Below, one piece after another: positions 43,515 to 52,408 of a stretch of 64,000 nt of DNA (positions are counted from its first letter, which is position 1; the number at the start of each line of letters is the position of its first letter). Below the pieces are notes generated by a model that saw only the letters and a list, made by a program, of their open reading frames with translations, was not told the origin of the DNA and searched no databases. This DNA comes from DASPHG01 sp035629775 (GTDB lineage: Bacteria > Actinomycetota > Thermoleophilia > Solirubrobacterales > Thermoleophilaceae), in the NCBI GenBank assembly GCA_035629775.1, contig DASPHG010000046.1, positions 28,856 to 92,855 on the forward strand. The letters run 5' to 3'. Made by a program: the position numbers and the translations under genes.

Positions 43515-44719
43515 TACTCCGCCTCCTCCTCGTTCTCCTCGTCCTGGGGGTACTGCTCCCCGGTGCCCGCGTACGCCGCCCCCGCCTTCGCCAGCTCATG
43601 CGAGATCTCGGGCGCGTCGCGCTCCTCCTCGCCGCGGTGGAGGTCGGGCGAGCGCTCGTCGACCGTGTACCAGCCCTTGACCTGCTCGCCGTAGACGTAG
43701 ACGTCGTCGTAGAGCGCCGCGAGGTCGGGGAACGGGCTCTTGTCGGCGAACCTGACCGCCTCGTCGACCGTCGCCATCGCCTCGTCGTCGAGCTTCTCGA
43801 GGTCCTTCTCCGTCAGCACGCCCTCGTCGAGCAGCCGCTTGCCGAAGCTCGTGATCGGGTCGCGGCCGCGCCACTCCTCGACCTCCTCCTTCGTGCGGTA
43901 CTCCTCGGGGTCGGCCATCGAGTGGCCGCGGAAGCGGTAGGTCACGGCCTCGACGAGCTGCGGCTTGCGCTCCTCGCGGGCGCAGCGAACCGCCTCTGCG
44001 ATGACGGCCTCCGTGTCCAGCACGTCCATGCCGTCGCAGCGGCTGCCGGGCACGCCGAAGCCCTCGGCCTTCTTCGACAGGTCGGTCACCGCGGAGTGGC
44101 GCTCGAGCGCGGTGCCCATGCCGAACTGGTTGTTGATCACCATGAACACCACCGGCAGTTTCCACAACGCCGCGAGGTTCATCGTCTCGCCGAAGGTGCC
44201 CTGGTTGGTGGCGCCGTCGCCGAACATGCAGAGCATCACGTCCTTCTCGCCGCGGTAGTCGGCCGCCAGCGCCACGCCGGCCGCCAGCGGCAGGTTGCCG
44301 CCGACGATCCCGTAACCGCCGAGGAAGCGCCGTTCGTAGTCGAACAGGTGCATCGAGCCCCCGCGCCCGCCCGAGCAGCCGTCCTTCTTGCCGAAGAGCT
44401 CCGCCATGACCGTCTCGGGGGGCGTGCCGCGCGCGATCGCCTGGCCGTGCTCGCGGTAGGTGGACATCAGGTAGTCCGTGTCCTCGAGCGCGTTCGTGGC
44501 GCCGACGATCGCGGCCTCCTCGCCGATGCACAGGTGCAGGAAGCCGCCGATCTTCGCCTTCGCGTACATCTCGCCGGCGCGCTCTTCGAAGCGGCGGATG
44601 AGCGTCATCTTCGCGAGGATCTCGCGGCTGCGCTGCTTCGAGGGCAGGGCGTGTGCCTCGGCGTCGCCGGCGCCGTTCGAGCCGGCTTTGCCCTTGGTCG
44701 TGGAGGCGCGGCCCGCCAT
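43514..44719 (-). CDS. Pyruvate dehydrogenase E1 alpha subunit
   Basis: This 401-aa subunit carries the TPP motif GDGATNQGTFGETMNLAALWKLP and the phosphorylation-loop region YRFRGHSMADPEEYRTKEEVEEW, typical of pyruvate-type E1 alpha. The N-terminus has a lysine/Ala-rich extension of about 25 residues. The complex converts pyruvate, NAD+ and CoA to acetyl-CoA. Gene order E1a-E1b-E2 is preserved; lpdA sits 2.2 kb away on the same strand, separated by two plus-strand genes and a DsbA-like gene. Confidence 0.94.
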   Translation of the reverse strand: MAGRASTTKGKAGSNGAGDAEAHALPSKQRSREILAKMTLIRRFEERAGEMYAKAKIGGFLHLCIGEEAAIVGATNALEDTDYLMSTYREHGQAIARGTPPETVMAELFGKKDGCSGGRGGSMHLFDYERRFLGGYGIVGGNLPLAAGVALAADYRGEKDVMLCMFGDGATNQGTFGETMNLAALWKLPVVFMVINNQFGMGTALERHSAVTDLSKKAEGFGVPGSRCDGMDVLDTEAVIAEAVRCAREERKPQLVEAVTYRFRGHSMADPEEYRTKEEVEEWRGRDPITSFGKRLLDEGVLTEKDLEKLDDEAMATVDEAVRFADKSPFPDLAALYDDVYVYGEQVKGWYTVDERSPDLHRGEEERDAPEISHELAKAGAAYAGTGEQYPQDEENEEEAE

Positions 44720-44751
44720 GGATCTTGACGTTAGCCGTTTAACTTGCGTCC

Positions 44752-45516
44752 ATGCACATCGCGCGGGTGGCGCTCAGGGTCTCCGATCTGGATCGCAGCA
44801 TCGACTGGTACGGGCGCGTCGTGGGCCTCGCGCTGCGCGAGCGTGAGGACGGCACGGCCGCGCTCGGCGCGCCCGACGGCGGCCCGGTCCTGCTCGAGCT
44901 TCGCCGGGCCGAGCGGGCGGGCGTCGCTCCGCGGAACGCGGCCGGGCTGTTCCACACCGCCTTTCGCTACCCGACGCGCGCCGCGCTGGGGTCGGCGCTG
45001 CGCCGTATCGTCACCGGCCGCGAGTCGTTCACGGGCGCTTCCGACCACGCGGTCTCCGAGGCGCTCTACCTGGACGATCCGGACGCCATCGGCGTCGAGC
45101 TCTACCGCGACCGGCCGCGCGACGAGTGGCCGCCGCCGCGCGAGGGCGCCAAGGTGTTCATGGTGTCCGAGCCGCTCGACGCGGACGGTGTGCTCGACTC
45201 GGCCGAGAGCGACCTGCCGGAGGCCGCCCACGGGGTGGACATCGGCCACGTTCACCTGAAGGTCGCCGACGTCGAGCAGGCGGTCGCCTTCTGGACGGGG
45301 GACGTCGAGATGGAGCTGATGGCGCGCTACGGGACGGATGCCGCCTTCATCGCGGACGAGGGCTACCACCACCACGTGGGCGCCAACCGGTGGTACTCGC
45401 GCGACGCCGATCTCGAGCCCCAGGACGGCCCGGGCATCGATCACATCGTGATCGCCGGAGCGCCGGAGCGCGAGGTGAAGACGCCGGACGGCGTCCGCGT
45501 CGTGTTCGAGCCCTAG
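44752..45516 (+). CDS. Extradiol-dioxygenase-like VOC protein (CatE type)
   Basis: This 254-aa protein is a two-module VOC with IARVALRVSDLDRSIDWYGRVVGL, GLFHTAFRYPTRAALG, EALYLDDPDAIGVELYRDRP, IGHVHLKVADVEQAVAFWTGD and a C-terminal VRVVFEP. The order and the His/Glu positions resemble CatE-like catechol 2,3-dioxygenases of Bacillus. Activity on catechols is inferred, not demonstrated. The divergent E1 alpha gene starts 32 bp away. Confidence 0.78.
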   Translation: MHIARVALRVSDLDRSIDWYGRVVGLALREREDGTAALGAPDGGPVLLELRRAERAGVAPRNAAGLFHTAFRYPTRAALGSALRRIVTGRESFTGASDHAVSEALYLDDPDAIGVELYRDRPRDEWPPPREGAKVFMVSEPLDADGVLDSAESDLPEAAHGVDIGHVHLKVADVEQAVAFWTGDVEMELMARYGTDAAFIADEGYHHHVGANRWYSRDADLEPQDGPGIDHIVIAGAPEREVKTPDGVRVVFEP

Positions 45517-45569
45517 CGACAGTTTCTAAGGGTTTCGGCGACCGCGGCCGATCGAATCTGTGGATCCCC

Positions 45570-46289
45570 ATGCCCGCACACCGTCGCATCCGCTACGCCG
45601 ACGTCATCTCGACGATCGCTCTCTTCCTCGCCCTTGGCGGGGTCGGCTACGCCGCGATCAAGCTGCCCGCGAACAGCGTGGGCAGCAAGCAGATCAAGGC
45701 GGGTGCCGTGAAGAGCGCGGACGTGAAGGACGGGGCGCTGGCCCGCGACGACTTCAAGGACGGCGTCATCCCGAGCTCACTGAGCGGCGCGAACGGAAGC
45801 GACGGGAAGGACGGCGCGCAGGGACCGACCGGTCCGGAGGGCCCGACCGGCCCGCGCGGCGCCACCGGCCCGCGCGGTGCGATGGGCGCACCCGGTCTGA
45901 CGGGTCCGCGCGGCACCACGGGGCCGCAGGGCAAGCAGGGGCTCCTGGGGCCGGAGGGCCCCCCCGGGCCCCAGGGCACGGCCCGCGCCTACGCAACCGT
46001 CGATCCCGCGGACTGCACGGGCAGCGCGTGCATCCCGACGAAGTCGAAGGACATCAGCGTCACGCGCATCTCAACGGGCAAGTACTGCATCTGGGCGTTC
46101 GGGATGAGCAGCGAGTTCCTGCCCGCCGTCGTCTCGGTCGAGCACTCGCTGACCCCGTCGCCGACCGCGGCGTTCGCGTTCGCGTCGGACCAGGCCACCG
46201 GCTGCAACGAGGGCGAGTTCCTCGTGGTCACGAAGCGCACGGCCGACGCGCTATCGAACACGGTCGCCTTCTCGATTCTGATCCCCTAG
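45570..46289 (+). CDS. Secreted collagen-like protein
   Basis: This 239-aa protein has a hydrophobic N-terminal segment ISTIALFLALGGVGYAAIKLP followed by NSVGSKQIKAGAVKSADVKDGAL, a motif repeated in many Solirubrobacterales proteins. From about residue 73 there are 22 uninterrupted Gly-X-Y triplets (GANGSDGKDG to GPPGPQGTA), able to form a collagen triple helix. A C-terminal globular domain has paired Cys (CTGSACIP; TGCNEGEF). It is likely exported or surface-bound. The stop shares CTAG with the convergent gene. Confidence 0.85.
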   Translation: MPAHRRIRYADVISTIALFLALGGVGYAAIKLPANSVGSKQIKAGAVKSADVKDGALARDDFKDGVIPSSLSGANGSDGKDGAQGPTGPEGPTGPRGATGPRGAMGAPGLTGPRGTTGPQGKQGLLGPEGPPGPQGTARAYATVDPADCTGSACIPTKSKDISVTRISTGKYCIWAFGMSSEFLPAVVSVEHSLTPSPTAAFAFASDQATGCNEGEFLVVTKRTADALSNTVAFSILIP

Positions 46290-46870
46290 CCGGCAGCGGC
46301 TGCCGCCGCCTCGTCGAGGCGGTCGTCCCCCCAGAAGAGCTCGCTGCCGACGGCGACCGTCGGGATGCCGCGCACACCGAGCTCGAACGCTTCCTGCGTG
46401 GCCTGCGCGAGTGCGGCCTTCACCGTGCGTGATTCGAGCCCCTTCTTCAGTGCGTTCGGGTGCAGCTCGCACGCGGCTCCCGCGATCAGCACGGTGTCCT
46501 CGTCGAGCGTGCGACCGGCGGCGAAGACCTGGCGGAAGAGGGCGAGCGAGTAGGCGACCGCGCGGCCCGACTGCTTGGCGAACGTGGCGGCGCGGGCGCC
46601 GAGCAGCGTGTAGGTCTCGGTCGGCCATCCATCGGGGACTCGGGGCTCCGGGAGCTCGCGGTCGGCGGCGCGCGCCCTGATGTCGTCCCAGCGGGCGTGC
46701 CAGTCGTCGTCGCGCTCGAACGACCAGGGCGTCCGTTCGCTCAGCTTGAGGATGTGGCCGAAGGAGATCGGCCGCCACTCCGGCGGCACCGGGAACAGTG
46801 AATTGACCCGTTCGGCGGCCAGGTACGAATACGGCGAGTAGAAGTCGTAGAAGAAGACGGCCTGGCTCAA
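46286..46870 (-). CDS. DsbA-like protein of the 2-hydroxychromene-2-carboxylate isomerase family
   Basis: This 194-aa thioredoxin-fold protein begins VFFYDFYSPYSYLAAERVN, where Ser replaces the Cys of DsbA, as is typical of the kappa-GST/HCCA isomerase family. The C-terminal GVRGIPTVAVGSELFWGDDRLDEA contains the cis-Pro strand. Known members use glutathione in aromatic degradation, but glutathione use is uncertain in this organism. The gene is 4 bp from lpdA and probably in its operon. Confidence 0.83.
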   Translation of the reverse strand: MSQAVFFYDFYSPYSYLAAERVNSLFPVPPEWRPISFGHILKLSERTPWSFERDDDWHARWDDIRARAADRELPEPRVPDGWPTETYTLLGARAATFAKQSGRAVAYSLALFRQVFAAGRTLDEDTVLIAGAACELHPNALKKGLESRTVKAALAQATQEAFELGVRGIPTVAVGSELFWGDDRLDEAAAAAAG

Positions 46871-46874
46871 GCGC

Positions 46875-48251
46875 CTAGCCGTGGATCAGCCAGCCGTCCG
46901 CGGCCCGGGCGGCCTCCATGACCGCCTCGGAGAACGTCGGATGGCCGTGCACGGTCCGGGCGACCTCGGGGAATCCGCCCTCGAGGTCGCGCGCGTTCAC
47001 CAGCTCCTGGATCAGGTCGGCGGCCTTGGCGCTCACGATGTGCCCGCCGAGCAGCTCGCCGTACTTCTTATCGCCGACGATCTTGATGATGCCCGTGCGG
47101 TCGCCGTAGACGATCGGCGCGCCGACGGCGCCGAGCGGCACCTTGCCCACGACCACGTCGTGGCCGGCTTCCTTCGCCTGCGCCTCGGTCAGCCCGAAGC
47201 TCGCGACCTGGGGATGGCAGAACGTCACCGCCGGGATGAAGTCATAGGCGAGCGGATGCGTCTCCTTCCCGGCGGCGTCCTCGACCGCGATCACGCCTTC
47301 GTCCGACGCCTTGTGCGCGAGCGCGGGCCCGGGCACGAGATCCCCGATCCCGTAGACGCCGTCCACCGAGGTGCGCAGCCGCTCGTCCACCTGGACGAGG
47401 CCGCGATCGTCGGTCTTGACGCTCGCCTCGTCCAGCCCGAGCGCCTCCACGTCGGGCCCGCGACCGGCGGCGATGCACAGGTAGTCGAACTCGTGATCGC
47501 CGCCGCCGAAGGTGAGCTTGACGGACTTCTTCCCCGCCTCCGCGCCCTCGACGTTCGCCTCCGTGACGATCTCGATGTTCTGCTTCTTGAGCTCACGCGC
47601 GGCGTGGCGAGTGACCTCCTCGTCCTCGAGCGGCAGGATTTGCGGCAGCGCTTCGAGCAGCACGACCTCGGTTCCCATCCGCCCGAAGGCGCTCGCGATC
47701 TCGCAGCCGGAGGCGCCCGCCCCGATGACCGCCAGCCGCTTGGGCTGCTCGGCCAGGTGCCAGCACGCGGCCGTGTCGAGCACGCGGTCGCCGAACTCGA
47801 GCCCGAGCAGCGGCTTAGCCACGGAGCCGGTCGCGAGGATCACCTTGTCGGCCTCGATCTCGCGCCCGTCAAAGCTTCCGCCGACCACGACATTCGCGTC
47901 GGAGTTGAGCGAACCGTGGCCCTCGATCAGGTCGATCTTGTTCTTCTTGAACAGGCCGGCGACGCCGCCGGTGAGCGTCTCGATGACCTTGTCGCGGTGC
48001 GCGGTCGCGCCCTTGAAGTCGAGCGAGACGTCCTTAGCCTTCACCCCGAACTGCGCGCCGTGGCTGACCTCCGAGTACACCTCGGCCACGCGCAGCATCG
48101 CCTTCGCCGGGATGCACGCGTAGTTCAGGCAGCGGCCACCGACCTTGTCCTTCTCGACGACGGCGGTCTTCATGCCGAGCTGCGCGGCGCGGATCGCCGC
48201 GACGTAGCCCCCGGGCCCGGATCCGATGACGACGCAGTCGTACTCGGCCAT
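46875..48251 (-). CDS. lpdA: Dihydrolipoyl dehydrogenase (E3)
   Basis: This 458-aa flavoprotein has the FAD motif VIGSGPGGYVAAIRAAQLG, a redox disulfide in GGRCLNYACIPAKA (Cys pair spaced CxxxxC), the NAD site AVIGAGASGCEIASAFGRMG, and the C-terminal His/Glu HPTFSEAVMEA. It reoxidises dihydrolipoamide on E2. The sequence around the disulfide (NYAC, PAK) departs from the common GCIPSK. It serves the pyruvate dehydrogenase complex and perhaps other lipoyl enzymes. Confidence 0.93.
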   Translation of the reverse strand: MAEYDCVVIGSGPGGYVAAIRAAQLGMKTAVVEKDKVGGRCLNYACIPAKAMLRVAEVYSEVSHGAQFGVKAKDVSLDFKGATAHRDKVIETLTGGVAGLFKKNKIDLIEGHGSLNSDANVVVGGSFDGREIEADKVILATGSVAKPLLGLEFGDRVLDTAACWHLAEQPKRLAVIGAGASGCEIASAFGRMGTEVVLLEALPQILPLEDEEVTRHAARELKKQNIEIVTEANVEGAEAGKKSVKLTFGGGDHEFDYLCIAAGRGPDVEALGLDEASVKTDDRGLVQVDERLRTSVDGVYGIGDLVPGPALAHKASDEGVIAVEDAAGKETHPLAYDFIPAVTFCHPQVASFGLTEAQAKEAGHDVVVGKVPLGAVGAPIVYGDRTGIIKIVGDKKYGELLGGHIVSAKAADLIQELVNARDLEGGFPEVARTVHGHPTFSEAVMEAARAADGWLIHG

Positions 48252-48264
48252 GCGGCGAGGCAGC

Positions 48265-48753
48265 CTACTGATCCCGGCTGGGCATCTGGATCCGAGCCAT
48301 CGCCTTCACCATGAACCAGAAGAGCGTGCCTGCCGGGACGATGATCCCAAGCAGGAGCAAGACCCCCCAGACATCTTGCGCCGTGATCAGCACGATCGAG
48401 AGGATCACGATCAGCAGGCCGAGCAGCGCCTGCATCCCGAGCACCGCCCAGTAGCGCGCCTTCCACATGCCCCACGCCGCGGCGAGCATCAGCGCGCTGA
48501 ACGACAGTACGCCAACAATCTGCGGCCGTTCTCCATCAATCTCGAAGCCCGCGATGAAAAGGCCGATGTTCACGAGTCCGAGCGCAGCCGCCACGATCGC
48601 GCCCACCGTCACCGCGGTCGGCCGCTCTCCCGGCTCGAGCGGTTCGAGTTCCGCCCGCACCGCCGCGTTCTTCTGCTCGGACCGCGACGGCGCCGGCGGA
48701 GTGACCGCGGCCTGGCGCTTTCGCTGCTTGCGCCGCTGCCTGTCACTCGACAC
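48265..48753 (-). CDS. Integral membrane protein, hypothetical
   Basis: This 162-aa protein starts at GTG 48753 with a basic N-terminus (SDRQRRKQRKRQ), followed by four hydrophobic segments: VTVGAIVAAALGLVNIGLF, VGVLSFSALMLAAAWGMW, LLGLLIVILSIVLI, and VLLLLGIIVPAGTLFWFMV. No family is recognised. Its start overlaps the 3' end of thiE by 11 bp, and the lpdA start is 13 bp beyond its stop, so the three genes may be one transcript. Confidence 0.7.
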   Translation of the reverse strand: MSSDRQRRKQRKRQAAVTPPAPSRSEQKNAAVRAELEPLEPGERPTAVTVGAIVAAALGLVNIGLFIAGFEIDGERPQIVGVLSFSALMLAAAWGMWKARYWAVLGMQALLGLLIVILSIVLITAQDVWGVLLLLGIIVPAGTLFWFMVKAMARIQMPSRDQ

Positions 48754-49384
48754 GCGCGGGAGCCTCCTCGAGCTCGGCGCGGAGGCCGGCGGCCGCCGCC
48801 CTGGCGTCGGGCGCGTCGCGGATCGCGCGCACCACCGCCACCCGGGGCGCCCCCGCGGCCGCCACCTCGCGCACGTTCGTCCCGTCGATCCCGCCGATGG
48901 CGAACCACGGGCGGTCGGCCGTGACGGCCGCGTGGCGAACGAGGTCGAGGCCGACGGCCGGGTAGTCCGGCTTCGTCGGCGTCGCATAGACGGGGCCGAC
49001 GCACACGTAGTCGGCGTCCGTCGTGCGCGCCGCCGCAAGCTGCTCGCGGGAGTGGGTGGAGACGCCGATCGCGAGCTCCGAGCCGACCGCGGCGCGGGCG
49101 TCGGCGACCGACGCGTCGTCCTGGCCCACATGCACGCCGTCGGCGCGTGCGGCTACGGCCAGGTCGGGCCGGTCGTTCACCACGAACAGCGCACCGTGCT
49201 CGGCGCAGAACAGGCGAAAGCGCTCGGCGGCGGCCATGACCGCGTCGTCCGGGGCGTCCTTGGCGCGCAGCTGGAGGACGTCCACGCCGCCCGCGAGCGC
49301 CTCGCTCAGGGTCTCGTCGTCGGTGTGCTCGTCGGTGACGAGGTAGAGGCGCGCTCGTTCGAGTCGCGCCCGGTGGGCCGCCAT
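48743..49384 (-). CDS. thiE: Thiamine-phosphate synthase
   Basis: This 213-aa TIM-barrel enzyme joins HMP-PP and thiazole-phosphate to give thiamine phosphate. Motifs: LYLVTDEHTDDETL, GVDVLQLRAKDAPDD, FVVNDRPDLAVAARADGVHVGQDD, VGPVYATPTKPDYPAVGL, and WFAIGGIDGTNVREV. It is on the minus strand near lpdA, apart from the riboswitch-controlled thiOSG operon at 51-53 kb. Product TPP is the cofactor of the E1 enzyme encoded nearby. Confidence 0.94.
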   Translation of the reverse strand: MAAHRARLERARLYLVTDEHTDDETLSEALAGGVDVLQLRAKDAPDDAVMAAAERFRLFCAEHGALFVVNDRPDLAVAARADGVHVGQDDASVADARAAVGSELAIGVSTHSREQLAAARTTDADYVCVGPVYATPTKPDYPAVGLDLVRHAAVTADRPWFAIGGIDGTNVREVAAAGAPRVAVVRAIRDAPDARAAAAGLRAELEEAPARVE

Positions 49385-49394
49385 GCGGCGGAAT

Positions 49395-50894
49395 CTAGCC
49401 GCGGGCGCGCAGCTTGACGCTGGTGCGTCCGCCGGCCTTGAACCGGTAGGTGCGCTTGCCGGCGGCGGCCACCCGGAACGTCTTGCGGAAGTAGCCGCGC
49501 CGCGTCGTGCGCGCCGTGCCGACCTTCTTCCACTTGCCCTTTCGCCGGGACTGGACGGTCACGCGCCGGCCCTTCCCGGCCGCGCGGATGCCGCCCCAGG
49601 CCTGGACGCGCCGCTTGCCCTTCTTCCGCACGTAGAACGGGAGCCGGTAGGCGTTGTAGACGCCGGGCTTGGCCTTCCCGCCCGCGAACCGGATCCCCGT
49701 CTGGAAGCTGGCGTTGTCCTCGGCGTCGTAGAGCAGGTACTGAGCGTGCGAGGCGACGCGGCCGTTCTTCCAGGAGAGCCACTCGCTCTGACCCATGAAG
49801 CCCGGGACCTTCCCGATCGGCGTCTGGAAGGTGTCGGGCGGTGCGGTCTGGAACCCGAACTCCGTGACCCACACGTCCATCCTCCGCCGCTGGAGGCGGT
49901 TCTTCCGCCCGAGCCGGTTGAGCGTCTTCACGAGGCGCGGCAGGTACCCGATCGTCACCTCGTCGGGGTGGCTCATCGCCACGTTCGGGCCGCCCGCGAG
50001 CGTGTACGGGTGGAAGGCGAAGCCGTCGCCCGGAAGGGCGCGGAAGTTGCGGCAGCCGCGCTTTCGCGCCGCCTTGCCGCGAAACGCCTTGAAGCGCTTG
50101 TCCACGCACGCCATCTCGCGCAGGAACTCGAGCGGGCGCATGCGGTGCTCGCTCGCGCCGTAGGGGGCCAGTTCGCCGATCAGAAAGGTGCTCCTCCTGT
50201 GGCCGCTCCTGTTCAGCCCGGCGTTGGCGGCGCGGACCATCTTGCGGTAGTGGTGCGGCGCCACCGGGCGGCCCTTCTTATGCTGCGGCGCCAGCCATGC
50301 GGCGATGTTGGGCTCGTTCCACGCCGACCAGAGGCGCACGCGCGGAAGCCGCGCGCCGGCCTGGGACGGCGTTGCCTGAAGCGGCAGCGGCAGGGGCACA
50401 GACATCTCATCGCTGCTCGTGACCGCGTAGTTGCCCGAGTAGCGGCGGCCGATGGCCTGCGCGAACTTCCCGTACTCCTTGACGTTCGGCTTCCACGACC
50501 CGGGGTTGGACGGGGTGCCGGCCGACGCCCAGTCAGGCGCCCACCCGCCCAGCGCGAACAGCACGCCCATGTTGCGCGCGTTCGCCCCGCGGACGATCGC
50601 GTCGTACGGCGCCCACGCGGCGGCCGGGTAGTCGGCCGGGTTGGCGCCGTCGAAGCCGCTGGGCTTCGACTTGCCCGCCGGTGCGACCGTCCGCCAGTTC
50701 ACGATCACCTTGACGACGTCGGCCCCGAGCCTGTCCATCTCGTTGAGCGCCTTCGTGCGCGCCTCGTCGCCCGACTGGCGGGTCACCCGGTCGTCCTGGA
50801 AGATCGAGAGCTGTCCCCGGTTCGCCGACGCAGGGGCGCAGATCGCGGCGAGCGCCACGCCCGCGAGGACGAATGTCAGGAGGTGTCTGGCCAT
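49395..50894 (-). CDS. Secreted clan GH-A glycoside hydrolase
   Basis: This 499-aa protein has a signal peptide (residues 1-24). A TIM barrel follows with acid/base LWSAWNEPNIAAWL and nucleophile VWVTEFGFQT, the two Glu of clan GH-A retaining enzymes. A short beta-rich Lys/Arg-rich C-terminal domain (from about residue 425) ends the protein. The barrel resembles GH5/GH39-type enzymes, but the substrate is unclear. The start at ATG 50894 is set by the signal peptide. It shares a promoter region with the TPP riboswitch. Confidence 0.83.
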   Translation of the reverse strand: MARHLLTFVLAGVALAAICAPASANRGQLSIFQDDRVTRQSGDEARTKALNEMDRLGADVVKVIVNWRTVAPAGKSKPSGFDGANPADYPAAAWAPYDAIVRGANARNMGVLFALGGWAPDWASAGTPSNPGSWKPNVKEYGKFAQAIGRRYSGNYAVTSSDEMSVPLPLPLQATPSQAGARLPRVRLWSAWNEPNIAAWLAPQHKKGRPVAPHHYRKMVRAANAGLNRSGHRRSTFLIGELAPYGASEHRMRPLEFLREMACVDKRFKAFRGKAARKRGCRNFRALPGDGFAFHPYTLAGGPNVAMSHPDEVTIGYLPRLVKTLNRLGRKNRLQRRRMDVWVTEFGFQTAPPDTFQTPIGKVPGFMGQSEWLSWKNGRVASHAQYLLYDAEDNASFQTGIRFAGGKAKPGVYNAYRLPFYVRKKGKRRVQAWGGIRAAGKGRRVTVQSRRKGKWKKVGTARTTRRGYFRKTFRVAAAGKRTYRFKAGGRTSVKLRARG

Positions 50895-50938
50895 CCAGGA
50901 GGGTGCGAGCCCCAAGAAACCATCGACACCCTCCCCGG

Positions 50939-50969
50939 TTGCGGTCGGCGAAAAACCTCGCGCTACGAT
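50939..50969 (+). promoter_or_regulatory. Candidate promoter before the TPP riboswitch
   Basis: TTGCGG (50939-50944) and TACGAT (50964-50969) are spaced 19 bp apart, with an expected start just before the riboswitch. The -35 is a weak match. Confidence 0.35.
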
Positions 50970-50979
50970 TGACCGAGCT

Positions 50980-51068
50980 ACGGGAGCTCGGGTGAACCGG
51001 GCTGAGAGGGCGGCTAGGTCGCCGCCGACCGTTGAACCTGATCCGGGTAATGCCGGCGCAGAGGAAGG
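50980..51068 (+). promoter_or_regulatory. TPP riboswitch (THI element)
   Basis: The conserved parts CTGAGAGGG (51002-51010), TTGAACCTGATC (51032-51043) and GGGTAATGCCGGCGCAGAGGAAGG (split across 51045-51068) match the TPP-binding aptamer. A variable P3-like stem GGCGGC...GCCGCC lies between. The 3' end contains GAGGAAGG, which is the ribosome-binding site of thiO, so ligand binding likely blocks translation. Confidence 0.95.
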
Positions 51069-52205
51069 ATGAGAGCACCGCTCCCAACCAAACGCCATGA
51101 CGTCGCCGTCGTAGGTGGCGGGATCGTCGGCCTTGCATGCGCGTGGTACGCGGCCCGGCGCGGCCAGTCCGTCGTGGTGCTCGAGCGCGACCGCCTCGGC
51201 CACGGTGCGTCAGGCGTGGCCGCGGGCATGCTTGCGCCCGTCACCGAGGCCGACTTCGGCGAGGACGAGTTGCTCCAGCTGAACGTGGCCGCCGCAGCGC
51301 GCTGGCCGGCGTTCGCCGCCGAGCTCGAGGCGGCGGCGGGAATCGGCACCGGCTTCCGCGAGACCGGCGCGCTGGTGGTGGCGACGGACGGTGACGACGC
51401 GGAGGAGCTCCGCCGGCTCGCCGACCTGCACGCGTCGCTCGGGCTGCCGTCGCGGTGGCTCTCCCCGCGCGAGTGCCGTGCGCTCGAACCGGGGCTGTCC
51501 CCGCGGGTGCGGGGCGCGATCCACGCGCCGAGCGACCACCAGGCGGATCCCGCGGCGACGGTGCGCGCCCTGGCGTCCGCGTGCCGCGCCGCCGGCGTCG
51601 AGCTGTGCGAGAACGTCGAGGTGGCCGAGCTCGTCGAGAGCGGCGGGCGCGTCACGGGAGTGGCGACGGCGACGGGCACGGTGGAGGCGGGGGCCGTGGT
51701 CGTGGCGGCCGGCGCCTGGACCGCCTCGCTAGCGCCGGACGCGCCGCCGGTGCGGCCGGTGAAGGGGCAGATCGCCGCGCTGCGTGCCGCCGACCCGGCG
51801 CTCGCGCTCACCCACGTGGTCCGCACGCCGCGCTGCTACCTGCTGGCGCGCGCGGATGGCCGCATCGTGCTCGGCGCGACCGTCGAGGAGCGCGGCTTCG
51901 ACCTGACGACTACGGCCGATGGTGTCTTCCGCCTGCTCGAGGCCGCGCGGGAAATCCTGCCGGACGTCGGCGAGCTCGAGTGGGCCAGCGTCCGCGCCGG
52001 CCTCCGCCCCGGGACGCCCGACAACCTGCCCGTCGTGGGCGCGGATCGTCGCGACGGCCTCGTATGGGCGACCGGCCATTTCCGCAACGGCGTGCTGCTG
52101 GCCCCGCTCACCGGCGCGCTGGTGGCCGACCTGCTCGAGACCGGCGCCGCCCCGCCCGAGTCGCTCGCCCCGGACCGGTTCGCGGCGGCGGGAGCGACGC
52201 GATGA
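51069..52205 (+). CDS. thiO: Glycine oxidase for thiazole synthesis
   Basis: This 378-aa FAD enzyme oxidises glycine to the iminoacetate needed by ThiG. It has the dinucleotide motif VVGGGIVGLACAWYAARRG, GHGASGVAAGMLAPVTEADFG, and RVGLRPGTPDNLPVVG-type AGLRPGTPDNLPVVG with a FAD-binding GHFRNGVLLAPLTGALVAD. It directly follows the TPP riboswitch. The stop overlaps thiS by ATGA. ThiO replaces ThiH in aerobic organisms. Confidence 0.94.
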   Translation: MRAPLPTKRHDVAVVGGGIVGLACAWYAARRGQSVVVLERDRLGHGASGVAAGMLAPVTEADFGEDELLQLNVAAAARWPAFAAELEAAAGIGTGFRETGALVVATDGDDAEELRRLADLHASLGLPSRWLSPRECRALEPGLSPRVRGAIHAPSDHQADPAATVRALASACRAAGVELCENVEVAELVESGGRVTGVATATGTVEAGAVVVAAGAWTASLAPDAPPVRPVKGQIAALRAADPALALTHVVRTPRCYLLARADGRIVLGATVEERGFDLTTTADGVFRLLEAAREILPDVGELEWASVRAGLRPGTPDNLPVVGADRRDGLVWATGHFRNGVLLAPLTGALVADLLETGAAPPESLAPDRFAAAGATR

Positions 52206-52408
52206 GGGTGCTCCTGAACGGCGAGCCACGCGAGCTCGACCACGGCGCCACCGTCTCGGACGCCGTCCAGGCGACAGGCGCGCCGGCGACGCGCGGGGGC
52301 ATCGCCGTGGCCGTGGAGGGCGAGGTCGTGCCGCGCGGTCGCTGGTCCGAGGAGCGGCTGAGCGAGGGCCAGCGCGTCGAGGTGCTGCAGGCGGTGCAGG
52401 GTGGCTGA
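52202..52408 (+). CDS. thiS: Sulfur carrier protein ThiS
   Basis: This 68-aa ubiquitin-like carrier begins MRVLLNGEPRELDHGATVSD and ends QAVQGG, the C-terminal Gly-Gly that takes the thiocarboxylate. The first Met overlaps the thiO stop, and the last codons overlap the GTG of thiG by 8 bp. The adenylating enzyme ThiF is not seen in this window. Confidence 0.93.
   Translation: MRVLLNGEPRELDHGATVSDAVQATGAPATRGGIAVAVEGEVVPRGRWSEERLSEGQRVEVLQAVQGG

Noticed and set aside
41266..43599. Possible E1 beta/E2 fusion from a 777-codon frame
   Set aside because: The first 350 codons are out of the E1 beta frame; the lipoyl domain begins at GTG 42528.
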